From positions 1-31,964 of the forward strand of contig JAJDTN010000181.1 of NCBI GenBank assembly GCA_022827165.1: a stretch of DNA of 31,964 bases, given 5' to 3'. The notes under the pieces are model-generated. The model saw nothing but the letters and a program-made list of their open reading frames with translations. It searched no databases and was not told the DNA's origin. A program made the position numbers and the translations under genes. Below are positions 1-7,633 of this stretch, one piece after another (positions within the stretch are counted from its first letter, which is position 1; the number at the start of each line of letters is the position of its first letter). Source of the stretch: Candidatus Latescibacterota bacterium (lineage in GTDB: Bacteria; Latescibacterota; UBA2968; UBA8231).

Positions 1-1282
1 CGGAGCCATCGGGGCCGGGCGCCGGTCCGGCGGCTTCCTCCGCCGCGGGAGGCGGCACGGGCGGCGGCGGAGCGGGGTCCGGGTTGCGTGACCGCGGCGG
101 ATTCCGCTGCGGCGGGGTAGCGGCGGGGGCCCCGCCGCCGGCGACGGCGGCCTCCAGGGCGGACAGCCGCGCCAGCAGGCGCCCGACGTCCACGGCGCGG
201 CCCATGCCAGCCAGCCGGACGAGGGCCAGCTCGGTGCGGAACCGTGGCTGCAGCGACTTGCGCACCTCGGCCTCGAGCTCCATCAAGGTCTGCACGATGC
301 GCAGCAGGTCGTCCTCGGCCAGGGCGCCGGCGGCCTCCTCGTAGCGCCGGGCCTCCTCCTCGCTGACCTCGAGCCTGGCGGCGGACTCCTGCACCTTGGT
401 GAAGAGCAGGCGGGAGGCATGCTCCACCAGGCCGCCGACGAACTCCTCGAGGTCTCCGCCCTCCTCGAGGACCCGCGCCACGAGGTCGAGCAGCCGGCCC
501 CCGTCGCCCTCGGCGATGGCCGAGGTGGCCTCGAAGAAGACCCCCCGATCGACCAGGCCCAGGACCTCCCGGACGCCCTCGCCGGTCACGCGGCCCCCGA
601 AGGAGACGACCTGGTCGAGGAGGCTCTCGGCGTCCCTGAGGGCGCCGTCGGCGCGGTGGGCCAGCAGATAGAGGGCCTCCTGGTCGGCTTCGATCTTCTC
701 GGCGGCGGTGATCTCCTCGAGGTGCCCGGCGATACTGGAGGTGGAGATGCGGCGGAAATTGAACCGCTGACAGCGCGACAGGATCGTCTCCGGAACCTCC
801 TGGACCTCGGTGGTGGCGAAGACGAAGACGACCCGTTCCGGCGGCTCCTCGAGGGTTTTCAGGAGAGCGTTGAAAGCCGGCCGCGACAACATGTGGACTT
901 CGTCGATGATGTAGATCTTGTGGGCGCCCTCGGTCGGGATGTAGCGAACCACCTCGCGCAGTTCCCTCACGTCGTCGACGCTGTTGTTCGAGGCGCCGTC
1001 GATCTCGAGGACGTCCATGCTCGTGCCGTCGGTGATGGCCGTGCAGGAGGGGCACTGGCCGCAGGGATCGGTCGCCTCGCCCCGGGCGGAGCAGTTGAGG
1101 GCCTTGGCGAGGATGCGCGCCGTCGTGGTCTTGCCGACCCCGCGAGGACCGCAGAACAGGTAGCAGTGTGCGATGCGGCCGCTGGCCAGGGCGTTGGTCA
1201 GCGTGGCCGTGATATGCTCCTGCCCGACGACCTCGGAGAACCGCTGCGGGCGCCACTTGCGGGCTGTGACCTGAAAGGGCAT
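1..1282 (-). CDS. dnaX: DNA polymerase III subunit gamma/tau (clamp loader), C-terminus cut by window edge
   Basis: ATPase subunit of the clamp loader, which loads the beta sliding clamp onto primed DNA. Visible from the start: the conserved N-terminal VGQEHI segment (about residues 19-24), Walker A GPRGVGKT (45-52), a four-cysteine zinc site (C64, C74, C77, C80), Walker B/DExx IIDEVHML (126-132), and the sensor-1 region LLKTLEEPP followed by ILSRCQRF. About 427 codons are present. The visible end is a Pro/Ala-rich linker, as expected before the tau-specific C-terminus, so the stop and any programmed frameshift lie outside the window. The ATG at 1280-1282 fits the family's N-terminus. It lies just downstream of the SRP RNA on the same strand, the order also found in Bacillus. 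Confidence 0.96.
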   Translation of the reverse strand, partial: MPFQVTARKWRPQRFSEVVGQEHITATLTNALASGRIAHCYLFCGPRGVGKTTTARILAKALNCSARGEATDPCGQCPSCTAITDGTSMDVLEIDGASNNSVDDVRELREVVRYIPTEGAHKIYIIDEVHMLSRPAFNALLKTLEEPPERVVFVFATTEVQEVPETILSRCQRFNFRRISTSSIAGHLEEITAAEKIEADQEALYLLAHRADGALRDAESLLDQVVSFGGRVTGEGVREVLGLVDRGVFFEATSAIAEGDGGRLLDLVARVLEEGGDLEEFVGGLVEHASRLLFTKVQESAARLEVSEEEARRYEEAAGALAEDDLLRIVQTLMELEAEVRKSLQPRFRTELALVRLAGMGRAVDVGRLLARLSALEAAVAGGGAPAATPPQRNPPRSRNPDPAPPPPVPPPAAEEAAGPAPGPDGS

Positions 1283-1320
1283 GGCTGTCGGGGCGAGGGG
1301 GCCGGCTCCAAGGCGATTTT

Positions 1321-1346
1321 GGGCTCGCTGCGCCCGCAGGGAGCCC
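1321..1346 (-). other. Strong hairpin between SRP RNA and dnaX
   Basis: Two stacked stems, GGGCTC/GAGCCC outside and CTGCG/CGCAG inside, close on a two-base loop. It lies about 15 bases past the SRP RNA 3' end and about 40 bases before dnaX. On the minus strand it is followed by AAAAT, not a T-run, so it is not a canonical intrinsic terminator. It could mark RNA processing or partial termination between the stable RNA and the mRNA. Confidence 0.4.
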
Positions 1347-1360
1347 GCGGGTAAGAGCTT

Positions 1361-1634
1361 CAGGCCGTGCACCCGTCTTCGATCCCGCACCGCCGTCCGG
1401 CCGCGACCGCCGGGCTCCAGCCAGAGACCTCCGCGGCACACGCGTCAGCCTCTTACCGCTGCTACCTTCCGGTCCTGACGGGGTTCGGAAGCCTCGCGTT
1501 GCGCGGAATCCGGCTTTCGACGCCCTTCGGGTACCGACCGGAAAGACGGCTTGTGGACCTCGGACGGGGATTCGATCCCGCTAGAGCGGATTGCGGGTGC
1601 AGGGCACCGCTAACTCCCCATCTAGCACGGCCTG
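1361..1634 (-). ncRNA. ffs: Large-form (6S-like) signal recognition particle RNA with Alu domain
   Basis: RNA scaffold of the signal recognition particle, which binds Ffh and targets membrane and secreted proteins. The S-domain core is clear on the minus strand at about 1435-1500, with GTCAGGACCGGAAGG, AGCAGCGGTAAGAGG and then GACGCGTGTGCCG, all close to the E. coli 4.5S core. Upstream (about 1560-1630) lies the Alu domain: GTGCTAGATGGGGAG, then AGCGGTGCCCTGCACCCGCA and ATCCGCTCTAGCGGGA, matching the Bacillus scRNA pattern. The ends are set by a perfect 10-base pairing of CAGGCCGTGC (1634-1625) with GCACGGCCTG (1370-1361), giving about 274 nt, the usual size of the large form. True ends may differ by a few bases. 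Confidence 0.93.
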
Positions 1635-1690
1635 CTTCAAAGCGGGAGCCTCGCCAGCAGGTCAACCGCGGGCGGGCTCCTCAGGAACAA

Positions 1691-1766
<76 letters not shown>

Positions 1767-1778
1767 ACCGTATTCGTA

Positions 1779-1861
1779 TGGCGGAGAGAGAGGGATTCGA
1801 ACCCTCGGTGACGCTACAAACGCCACACACGATTTCCAGTCGTGCACCTTCGACCACTCGG

Positions 1862-1871
<10 letters not shown>
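1779..1871 (-). tRNA. tRNA-Ser (anticodon GGA)
   Basis: 93 nt including encoded CCA, class II with a long variable arm. The anticodon stem CACGA/TCGTG closes loop CTGGAAA with anticodon GGA (reads UCC/UCU). The acceptor is GGAGAGA/TCTCTCC and the T-arm is GAGGGTTCGAATCCCTC. Only three bases separate it from the preceding tRNA-Ser, so the two are processed from one transcript. Ten bases at its 5' end are also the last bases of the tadA reading frame. Confidence 0.97.
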
Positions 1872-2458
<587 letters not shown>

Positions 2459-2478
2459 CACATGATCAACGAAGGGGC

Positions 2479-2492
2479 GGCGCCCGGGCGCC
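2479..2492. promoter_or_regulatory. 14-base perfect palindrome in the tadA-lysA divergent region
   Basis: GGCGCCCGGGCGCC equals its own reverse complement. It directly abuts the -35 hexamer of the lysA promoter and lies 21 bases upstream of the tadA start, so it is well placed for an operator acting on either gene. In DNA this GC-rich it could also be chance. No regulator is known from this window. Confidence 0.3.
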
Positions 2493-2521
2493 TTGACGGA
2501 GTGCGGAACGGAGCCGATAAT
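2493..2521 (+). promoter_or_regulatory. Predicted sigma-70-type promoter for lysA
   Basis: TTGACG (2493-2498), a 17-base spacer, then GATAAT (2516-2521): 5/6 matches to consensus in each hexamer. Transcription would start near 2528, leaving a leader of about 48 bases. AGGA at 2566-2569 is a plausible ribosome-binding site for the ATG at 2576. Confidence 0.6.
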
Positions 2522-2575
2522 CAGCCCTCCCAGAAGCTACCAACTAGCTGTAAAAATAGCAACATAGGACCATCC

Positions 2576-3856
2576 ATGACGACCGCCCCAGAGCCTCTCC
2601 GCTTCCTTGACGAGGACCAGGTTCGAGCCCTTCAGGATCGCTTCGGCACGCCGCTCTACGTGTACGATCAGGAGACGCTGGAGGCCCAGGCACAGCAGGC
2701 CCTTCAGCTGCCCGCCCCCTTCGGCCTGACGGTGCGCTACGCCATGAAGGCCTGTCCCTCGGCGGGGGTGCTGCGTGTCTTGACGAGGGCGGGGCTGCAC
2801 ATCGACGCCAGCTCCGGCTGGGAGGCTCGACGCGCCATCGCCGCGGGCATCCCGGCGAAGCACATCCTGCTGACCACCCAGCAGCTGCCCGACGACTTCG
2901 AGGAACTGGTCGGCCAGGGGGTCCGCTTCAACGCCTGCTCTCTCGGCCAGCTCAGGGCTTACGGAGAGCGCTTTCCGGGCGCCGAGGTCGGCATCCGCCT
3001 CAATCCCGGGCTCGGCTCGGGACACTCCACCCGGACCAACGTGGGCGGGCCCTCCGCCAGTTTCGGGATCTGGCACACGCACCTGGAACGGGCCCTCGAG
3101 TCGGCACGCACGGACGGCCTGCGCATCACCCTCCTGCACACCCACATCGGCTCGGGAAGCGACCCGGAGGTGTGGCAGCACTGCGCCCGCCTGACGCTGA
3201 ACCTCGTCCGGCACCTGCCCGACGTGACCGCCGTCAACCTGGGCGGGGGTTACAAGATCGGGCGGATGAGCGACGAGTCCTCCACCGACCTGCTCCATGC
3301 CGCGGGGCCGATCGTCGACGAGCTGCGGCGCTTCGCCGCCGACGGCGGCCCCCGCCTGCGCCTGGAGATCGAGCCCGGCACCTTCCTGGTGGGCAACGCC
3401 GGGGCCGTGGTGGCCAGCGTCATCGACGTGGTCGACACCGGCAAGGAGGGTTTCTCCTTCATCAAGACGGACACGGGGATGACCGAGATCCTCCGTCCGA
3501 GCATGTACGGCGCCCAGCACCCCCTCACCGTGGTCCCGCGGGAGGACGGCGACCGTCCGCCGCGGGAGTACCTCGTCGTCGGCCACTGCTGCGAGAGCGG
3601 GGATGTCCTGACGCCGGCCCCTGGAGACCCGGAGGCGCTGCGGGTGCGCCCCCTCGCCGAGGCGCTGGTGGGCGATGCCGTCGTCATCGGCGGCGCCGGG
3701 GCCTACTGCGCGGGCATGTCCGCCAAGAACTACAACTCCTTCCCCGAGGCGCCGGAGGTGTTGCTGGACACGGACGGCGGCTTCCACCTGATGCGCAGGC
3801 GCCAGACGCTCGACCAGGTGATCGCCAACGAGTCCGTGCCCGACTTCCTCCTCTGA
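2576..3856 (+). CDS. lysA: Diaminopimelate decarboxylase (PLP-dependent, fold type III)
   Basis: Last step of lysine synthesis: decarboxylates meso-diaminopimelate to L-lysine. The 426-aa protein has the alanine-racemase-like barrel plus C-terminal beta domain. Landmarks: Y55-A-M-K58 with the Schiff-base lysine, H190-I-G-S-G, a GGG phosphate-binding turn at 223-225, E266-P-G, C339-E-S-G-D with the substrate-binding cysteine donated across the dimer, and G-A-Y377 near the end. Length is normal. The ATG at 2576 is preferred over the longer open frame upstream because homology begins a few residues after it and it follows the promoter and AGGA. The LysA assignment rests on general motif order; related decarboxylases acting on arginine, ornithine or carboxynorspermidine share this fold. 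Confidence 0.82.
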   Translation: MTTAPEPLRFLDEDQVRALQDRFGTPLYVYDQETLEAQAQQALQLPAPFGLTVRYAMKACPSAGVLRVLTRAGLHIDASSGWEARRAIAAGIPAKHILLTTQQLPDDFEELVGQGVRFNACSLGQLRAYGERFPGAEVGIRLNPGLGSGHSTRTNVGGPSASFGIWHTHLERALESARTDGLRITLLHTHIGSGSDPEVWQHCARLTLNLVRHLPDVTAVNLGGGYKIGRMSDESSTDLLHAAGPIVDELRRFAADGGPRLRLEIEPGTFLVGNAGAVVASVIDVVDTGKEGFSFIKTDTGMTEILRPSMYGAQHPLTVVPREDGDRPPREYLVVGHCCESGDVLTPAPGDPEALRVRPLAEALVGDAVVIGGAGAYCAGMSAKNYNSFPEAPEVLLDTDGGFHLMRRRQTLDQVIANESVPDFLL

Positions 3857-3881
3857 TTCGCTGCCCGCCTCGGCGGCGGTC

Positions 3882-3887
3882 TATATT
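3882..3887 (+). promoter_or_regulatory. Possible -10 element just before the MutL-type membrane operon
   Basis: TATATT stands out in a GC-rich 38-base gap between lysA and the next gene. A start about seven bases downstream would fall on or next to the ATG at 3895, giving a leaderless mRNA. No good -35 is visible, and the operon may simply be co-transcribed with lysA. Confidence 0.22.
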
Positions 3888-3894
3888 GGGCCGC

Positions 3895-4332
3895 ATGGTT
3901 GCGAGCGATCCGACCGCCAACCGGCACGGCCCTCTCGACTGGACGGCCCATCCGCTCCGCGAGGAGCCGGCCTGGAAGTCGGCGGCCCTGGGCGCCCTGA
4001 TCGTCGGGTTCTCCGCCCTGGCCGCCGCAAGCCTCGGCGGCGCCGTGTATGGTCTGATCTCGCTGGTGGCGCTGGCGGGAGCCACCGTCCGCTACCTGCT
4101 GCCCACGCGCTATCTCCTCGACGACCAGGAGGCGTCCTGGCGCCAGCTGACCTGGCGCCGCCGGTCGTGGTCCACCTTTCGCCGCGTCGACCGCCACGCC
4201 GACGGCATCTTCCTGAGCCCCTTCCGGCGGCCGAGCCGGCTCGACTCCTTCCGGGGGGTGTTCCTGCGCTTCGGCCCCGGCGTCGACGCCGACGAAGTCG
4301 TAGCCCTGGCACGGGACCGTGTCCCCGCTTGA
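3895..4332 (+). CDS. Small membrane protein with two transmembrane helices and a PH-like tail
   Basis: 145 aa, not assigned to a named family. A polar N-terminus is followed by two hydrophobic helices at about 29-48 and 50-69. A basic, soluble C-terminal part (70-145) has alternating short strands, ending with segments such as IFLSPFRRPSRL and GVFLRFGP. This resembles the bacterial PH-like (YdbS/YcxB-type) arrangement of a helix pair plus a membrane-proximal PH fold; that is inference from pattern, not a firm match. First gene of the tight plus-strand operon running to 11075; its end overlaps the next gene by 14 bases, implying translational coupling. Confidence 0.75.
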   Translation: MVASDPTANRHGPLDWTAHPLREEPAWKSAALGALIVGFSALAAASLGGAVYGLISLVALAGATVRYLLPTRYLLDDQEASWRQLTWRRRSWSTFRRVDRHADGIFLSPFRRPSRLDSFRGVFLRFGPGVDADEVVALARDRVPA

Positions 4333-4651
4333 GCGCCTGCGGCGCGGCTGGGCCCACGCCTTCGCCCTCGACTCCGGGGAACCCCTCTCCGAGGAGGAGC
4401 GGGCCCTCATCGAGCGCCTGGCGCGCCTGGTGGTGCGCCGCCGCATGACGGCGCCGGCCCTGATGGCGCTGGAGAGCACCCGGCCTCTGAGCTTCATGGG
4501 CAGCCAGGTGCTGGCCTTCGCCGGCCCCATGCTCAAGCTCGCCTTCTCCCCCGCGGAGTACGACCACCTTCAAAGGCTGCTGGAGAGGCGCCGCAGCATC
4601 GACTGGATCATCGAGGCGATCTCCGAGAGAGAAGACCGGCGCCGTGGATAA
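4319..4651 (+). CDS. Small helical protein of unknown function
   Basis: 110 aa from a GTG at 4319, overlapping the preceding gene by 14 bases and the MutL-like gene by 8. Both overlaps argue that it is real and translationally coupled. It is almost entirely predicted alpha-helix. An acidic/basic helix (about 20-43, with EEERALIERLARL) is followed by an amphipathic stretch (MGSQVLAFAGPMLKLAF, about 60-76) and a charged helix to the end. There is no signal peptide and no clear membrane helix. I do not recognise the family. Its place directly before the ASKHA ATPase gene suggests it serves that protein. Confidence 0.72.
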   Translation: MSPLERLRRGWAHAFALDSGEPLSEEERALIERLARLVVRRRMTAPALMALESTRPLSFMGSQVLAFAGPMLKLAFSPAEYDHLQRLLERRRSIDWIIEAISEREDRRRG

Positions 4652-6506
4652 GCTCGATGTGATCATCGCCACCGACTGTGGCAGCACCACCACCAAGGCG
4701 ATCCTCATCGAGCGCCGGGAGGAAGGCTACCGGCAGACCTTCCGCGGCGAGGCCCCGACCACCGTGGAGGCCCCCTTCGAGGACGTGACCCGTGGCGTGC
4801 TCAACGCCATCCAGGAGGTGGAGGAGCTGTCCGGGCGGCAGATCCTGGACGGCGAGACGATCATCACCCCGGCGGCGGACGGACGGGGCGTCGACATCTA
4901 CATCTCCACCTCCAGCGCCGGCGGCGGCCTGCAGATGATGGTGGCCGGCGTCGTGCAGACGATGACCGGCGAGAGCGCCCAGCGCTGCGCCCTGGGGGCC
5001 GGGGCGATCGTCATGGACGTGCTGGCCTCCAACGACGGCCGCCAGCCCCACGAGAAGATCGAGCGCATCCGCCACCTGCGGCCCGACATGGTGCTACTCT
5101 CGGGCGGCACCGACGGCGGCACCATCTCCCACGTGGTCGAGCTGGCGGAGTACGTGGCCGCCGCCGACCCCCGGCCGCGGTTCGGCGCCGGCTTCGAGCT
5201 GCCCGTGATCTTCGCCGGCAACCGGGACGCCGGCCCCGAGGTGGAGCGCGTCCTCGGCGAGCGCACGGCCCTGCACCTGACCGAGAACCTGCGCCCCATC
5301 CTGGAGCGCGAGAACCTGGGCCCGGCGCGGCACGTGATCCACGACCTGTTCCTCGAGCACGTGATGGCCCAGGCGCCCGGGTACTCGAAGCTGATGTCGT
5401 GGACCGCCGCCCCGATCATGCCGACGCCGGCGGCGGTGGGCCGCATCATGCAGGCCATCGCGCGGCGCAGGGGGATCGACGTGCTCGGCGTCGACATCGG
5501 CGGGGCCACCACGGACGTCTTCAGCGTCTTCCACACCGCCGGCGACGGACAGTCGGATCCGGCGGATTCCGGAGCGCAGGACTCCGCCGAAGAAGGGCCG
5601 ACCCCGGTCTTCAACCGCACGGTGAGCGCCAACCTCGGCATGTCCTACAGCATCTCCAACGTCCTGGCCGAGGCCTCGCTGGAGAACGTGGTGCGCTGGA
5701 TCCCCTTCGACATCGACGAAGCCGACCTGCGCGACCGCATCAAGAACAAGATGATCCGCCCCACCACGATTCCCCACATGCTCGAAGAGCTGCAGATCGA
5801 GCACGCCGTGGCCCGCGAGGCGCTGCGGCTGGCCCTCGTCCAGCACCGGGAGCTGGCCGTTGGCCTGAAGGGGGTGCAGACCGAGCGCACACTGTCCGAC
5901 GTCTTCGACCAGGAGGCCACGGGCGAGAGCCTGGTGGACATGATGGTCCTCGATCTGCTGGTGGCCAGCGGAGGGGTGCTCTCCCACGCCCCGAGCCGCG
6001 CCCAGACGGCTGCCATGCTCGTCGACGCCTTCCAGCCCGAGGGCGTCACCCAGCTCGCCGTGGACAGCATCTTCATGATGCCCCACCTCGGGGTGCTGGC
6101 CTCCGTGGACGAACCGGCCGCCGCCGAGGTCTTCGAGCGCGACTGCATCATCTACCTCGGCACCTGCGTCGCCCCCTCTGGCGACGGCAAGCCCGGCGAT
6201 CTGTGCGCCACGTACGAGCTGCACCTGACCGGCGGACCGGTGCGGGAAGAGCTGCGGTGCGGCGAGCTGCGGCTGCTGCCGCTGGGCGAAGGGGAGGAAG
6301 CGGAGATGACGATCTCGCCAGCACGCGGCCGGGACGCGGGATCCGGCCCCGGGCAGGAGCATCGCGCCAAGGTCCGGGGCGGCGTCGTGGGACTGATCCT
6401 CGACGGCCGGGGCCGTCCCCTCGAGCTGCCGGAGGAAGCGGCGGACCGGCGCGCCCGGGTCGTGGAGTGGAGCGGCGCCCTCGGGCTCTACGGGGAGACG
6501 GACTGA
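4644..6506 (+). CDS. MutL/GlmL-type ASKHA ATPase (glutamate mutase L family)
   Basis: 620 aa from GTG 4644. The family (actin/Hsp70-like nucleotide-binding fold) is best known as MutL/GlmL, encoded with B12-dependent glutamate or ornithine mutases and thought to act as a chaperone or reactivase. Visible motifs: phosphate-1 loop D11-C-G-S-T-T-T-K18; LSGGTDGG at about 152-159; a second phosphate loop D284-I-G-G-A-T-T-D291; and STSSAGGGLQMMV and SGGVLSHAP, typical of this family. An Asp/Glu-rich insert (about 300-325) follows the second loop, and the tail after about 510 is beta-rich. It appears longer than the mutase-linked members I recall (about 460 aa). No mutase subunit or B12 enzyme gene lies in this window; all downstream neighbours are membrane or membrane-linked, so a different role is likely here. 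Confidence 0.85.
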   Translation: MDKLDVIIATDCGSTTTKAILIERREEGYRQTFRGEAPTTVEAPFEDVTRGVLNAIQEVEELSGRQILDGETIITPAADGRGVDIYISTSSAGGGLQMMVAGVVQTMTGESAQRCALGAGAIVMDVLASNDGRQPHEKIERIRHLRPDMVLLSGGTDGGTISHVVELAEYVAAADPRPRFGAGFELPVIFAGNRDAGPEVERVLGERTALHLTENLRPILERENLGPARHVIHDLFLEHVMAQAPGYSKLMSWTAAPIMPTPAAVGRIMQAIARRRGIDVLGVDIGGATTDVFSVFHTAGDGQSDPADSGAQDSAEEGPTPVFNRTVSANLGMSYSISNVLAEASLENVVRWIPFDIDEADLRDRIKNKMIRPTTIPHMLEELQIEHAVAREALRLALVQHRELAVGLKGVQTERTLSDVFDQEATGESLVDMMVLDLLVASGGVLSHAPSRAQTAAMLVDAFQPEGVTQLAVDSIFMMPHLGVLASVDEPAAAEVFERDCIIYLGTCVAPSGDGKPGDLCATYELHLTGGPVREELRCGELRLLPLGEGEEAEMTISPARGRDAGSGPGQEHRAKVRGGVVGLILDGRGRPLELPEEAADRRARVVEWSGALGLYGETD

Positions 6507-7633
6507 TGGCCCACGCCTATACCCCGGGCCTGTACGTCACCCCCCACACCATCCTCCGGCGGACCCGCCGGCTGCCGTTGAAGGGCGATGTGCTGGCCGC
6601 CCCCGGCGACACCGTGGAGCGGCAGCAGGTGGTAGCCCGCACCGAGCTGCCCGGCAGTGTCTCCACGGTGAACGTCGTCAACCGGCTGGGCATCACCGCC
6701 GAGGAGCTGCCGGGGTTCATGCTCAAGGCGGAGGGAGACGAGGTGAGGCGGGGCGAGCCGATGGCCGAGACGCGGCCCTTCATCAAGTGGTTCAGGACCA
6801 CGGTGGAGTCCCCCATCGACGGCACGGTGGACAGCATCTCGCCGGTGACCGGGCAGGTCCTGCTCCGGGAGCCGCCCCTGCCCGTGGAGGTGCCGGCCTA
6901 CGTCGACGGCCAGGTGGTCGAGGTCATCGAGGACGAGGGTGTGGTGGTGGAGACGCGGGGGGCCTTCGTGCAGGGGATCTTCGGTGTCGGCGGCGAGCGC
7001 TACGGGCCCCTCCACATGCTCGCGGAGAACCCCGGGGAGCCGCTGGCAGCGGACCGGATCGACGACGGGTGCTCGGGCCGGATCGTGGTGGTCACGGGTC
7101 TGTTGTCGTACGAGGCGATCGACCGGGCCCGCGAGGTGGGGGCCGCCGGGGTGATCGGCGGTGGGATCCACGATCGGGACCTGCGGCGCCTGCTGGGCTA
7201 CGACCTCGGCGTCGCCATCACCGGCACCGAGGAGATCGGGCTGACGGTGATCGTCACCGAGGGGTTCGGCGAGATCGCCATGGCCGGCCGGACCTTCGAG
7301 ATTCTCCGCGGCTGCCACGGACGGCAGGCCTCGATCTCGGGGGCGACCCAGATCCGGGCGGGGGTCATGCGCCCCGAGATCATCGTGCCCGACCTGACGG
7401 CACCGGGAGAGGCGGAGGCCGGCGAGGGAAGCCGCGGGGGAGGGATGGCGCAGGGAGACCCCCTTCGTATCATCCGGGCCCCGTACTTCGGCCGCATCGG
7501 CAGGGTGGGCGAGCTGATCCCCGACCTGCGGCCGGTCGAGTCCGGCGCCTCGGTGCGGGTGCTGGAGGTCGAGTTCGAGGACGGCTCGCGGGCCGTGGTG
7601 CCGCGGGCCAACGTGGAGTTGATCGCAGGATGA
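6506..7633 (+). CDS. Barrel-sandwich (RnfC/biotinyl-lipoyl-like) plus KOW-type protein, partner of MutL-like ATPase
   Basis: 375 aa; its ATG overlaps the MutL-like stop by one base (TGATG), so the two are coupled. The N-terminal half holds repeated hammerhead motifs: LKGDVLAAPGDTVERQQVVA (about 26-45), then SPIDGTVDSISPVTGQVLL (about 99-117) and YVDGQVVEVIEDEGVVVET. This is the barrel-sandwich pattern of lipoyl/biotinyl domains and RnfC. No lysine sits at the expected modification turn, so it is probably structural. The middle (about 185-290) is an alpha/beta domain with IVVVTGLLSYEAIDRARE and GAAGVIGGGIHDRDL. The C-terminus (about 320-375) is KOW/SH3-like. No signal peptide, so cytoplasmic. 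I know no characterised member. Confidence 0.8.
   Translation: MAHAYTPGLYVTPHTILRRTRRLPLKGDVLAAPGDTVERQQVVARTELPGSVSTVNVVNRLGITAEELPGFMLKAEGDEVRRGEPMAETRPFIKWFRTTVESPIDGTVDSISPVTGQVLLREPPLPVEVPAYVDGQVVEVIEDEGVVVETRGAFVQGIFGVGGERYGPLHMLAENPGEPLAADRIDDGCSGRIVVVTGLLSYEAIDRAREVGAAGVIGGGIHDRDLRRLLGYDLGVAITGTEEIGLTVIVTEGFGEIAMAGRTFEILRGCHGRQASISGATQIRAGVMRPEIIVPDLTAPGEAEAGEGSRGGGMAQGDPLRIIRAPYFGRIGRVGELIPDLRPVESGASVRVLEVEFEDGSRAVVPRANVELIAG

Noticed and set aside
1555..1600. Plus-strand T-arm-like sequence GGGGATTCGATCCC suggesting another tRNA
   Set aside because: No acceptor, D-arm or anticodon arm fits; the stretch is the Alu domain of the large SRP RNA on the minus strand.
5399..7633. Long extension upstream of the barrel-sandwich protein, in the MutL region
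   Set aside because: The upstream part is the MutL gene read in another frame (Arg/Pro-rich); the true start is the ATG at 6506 overlapping the MutL stop.
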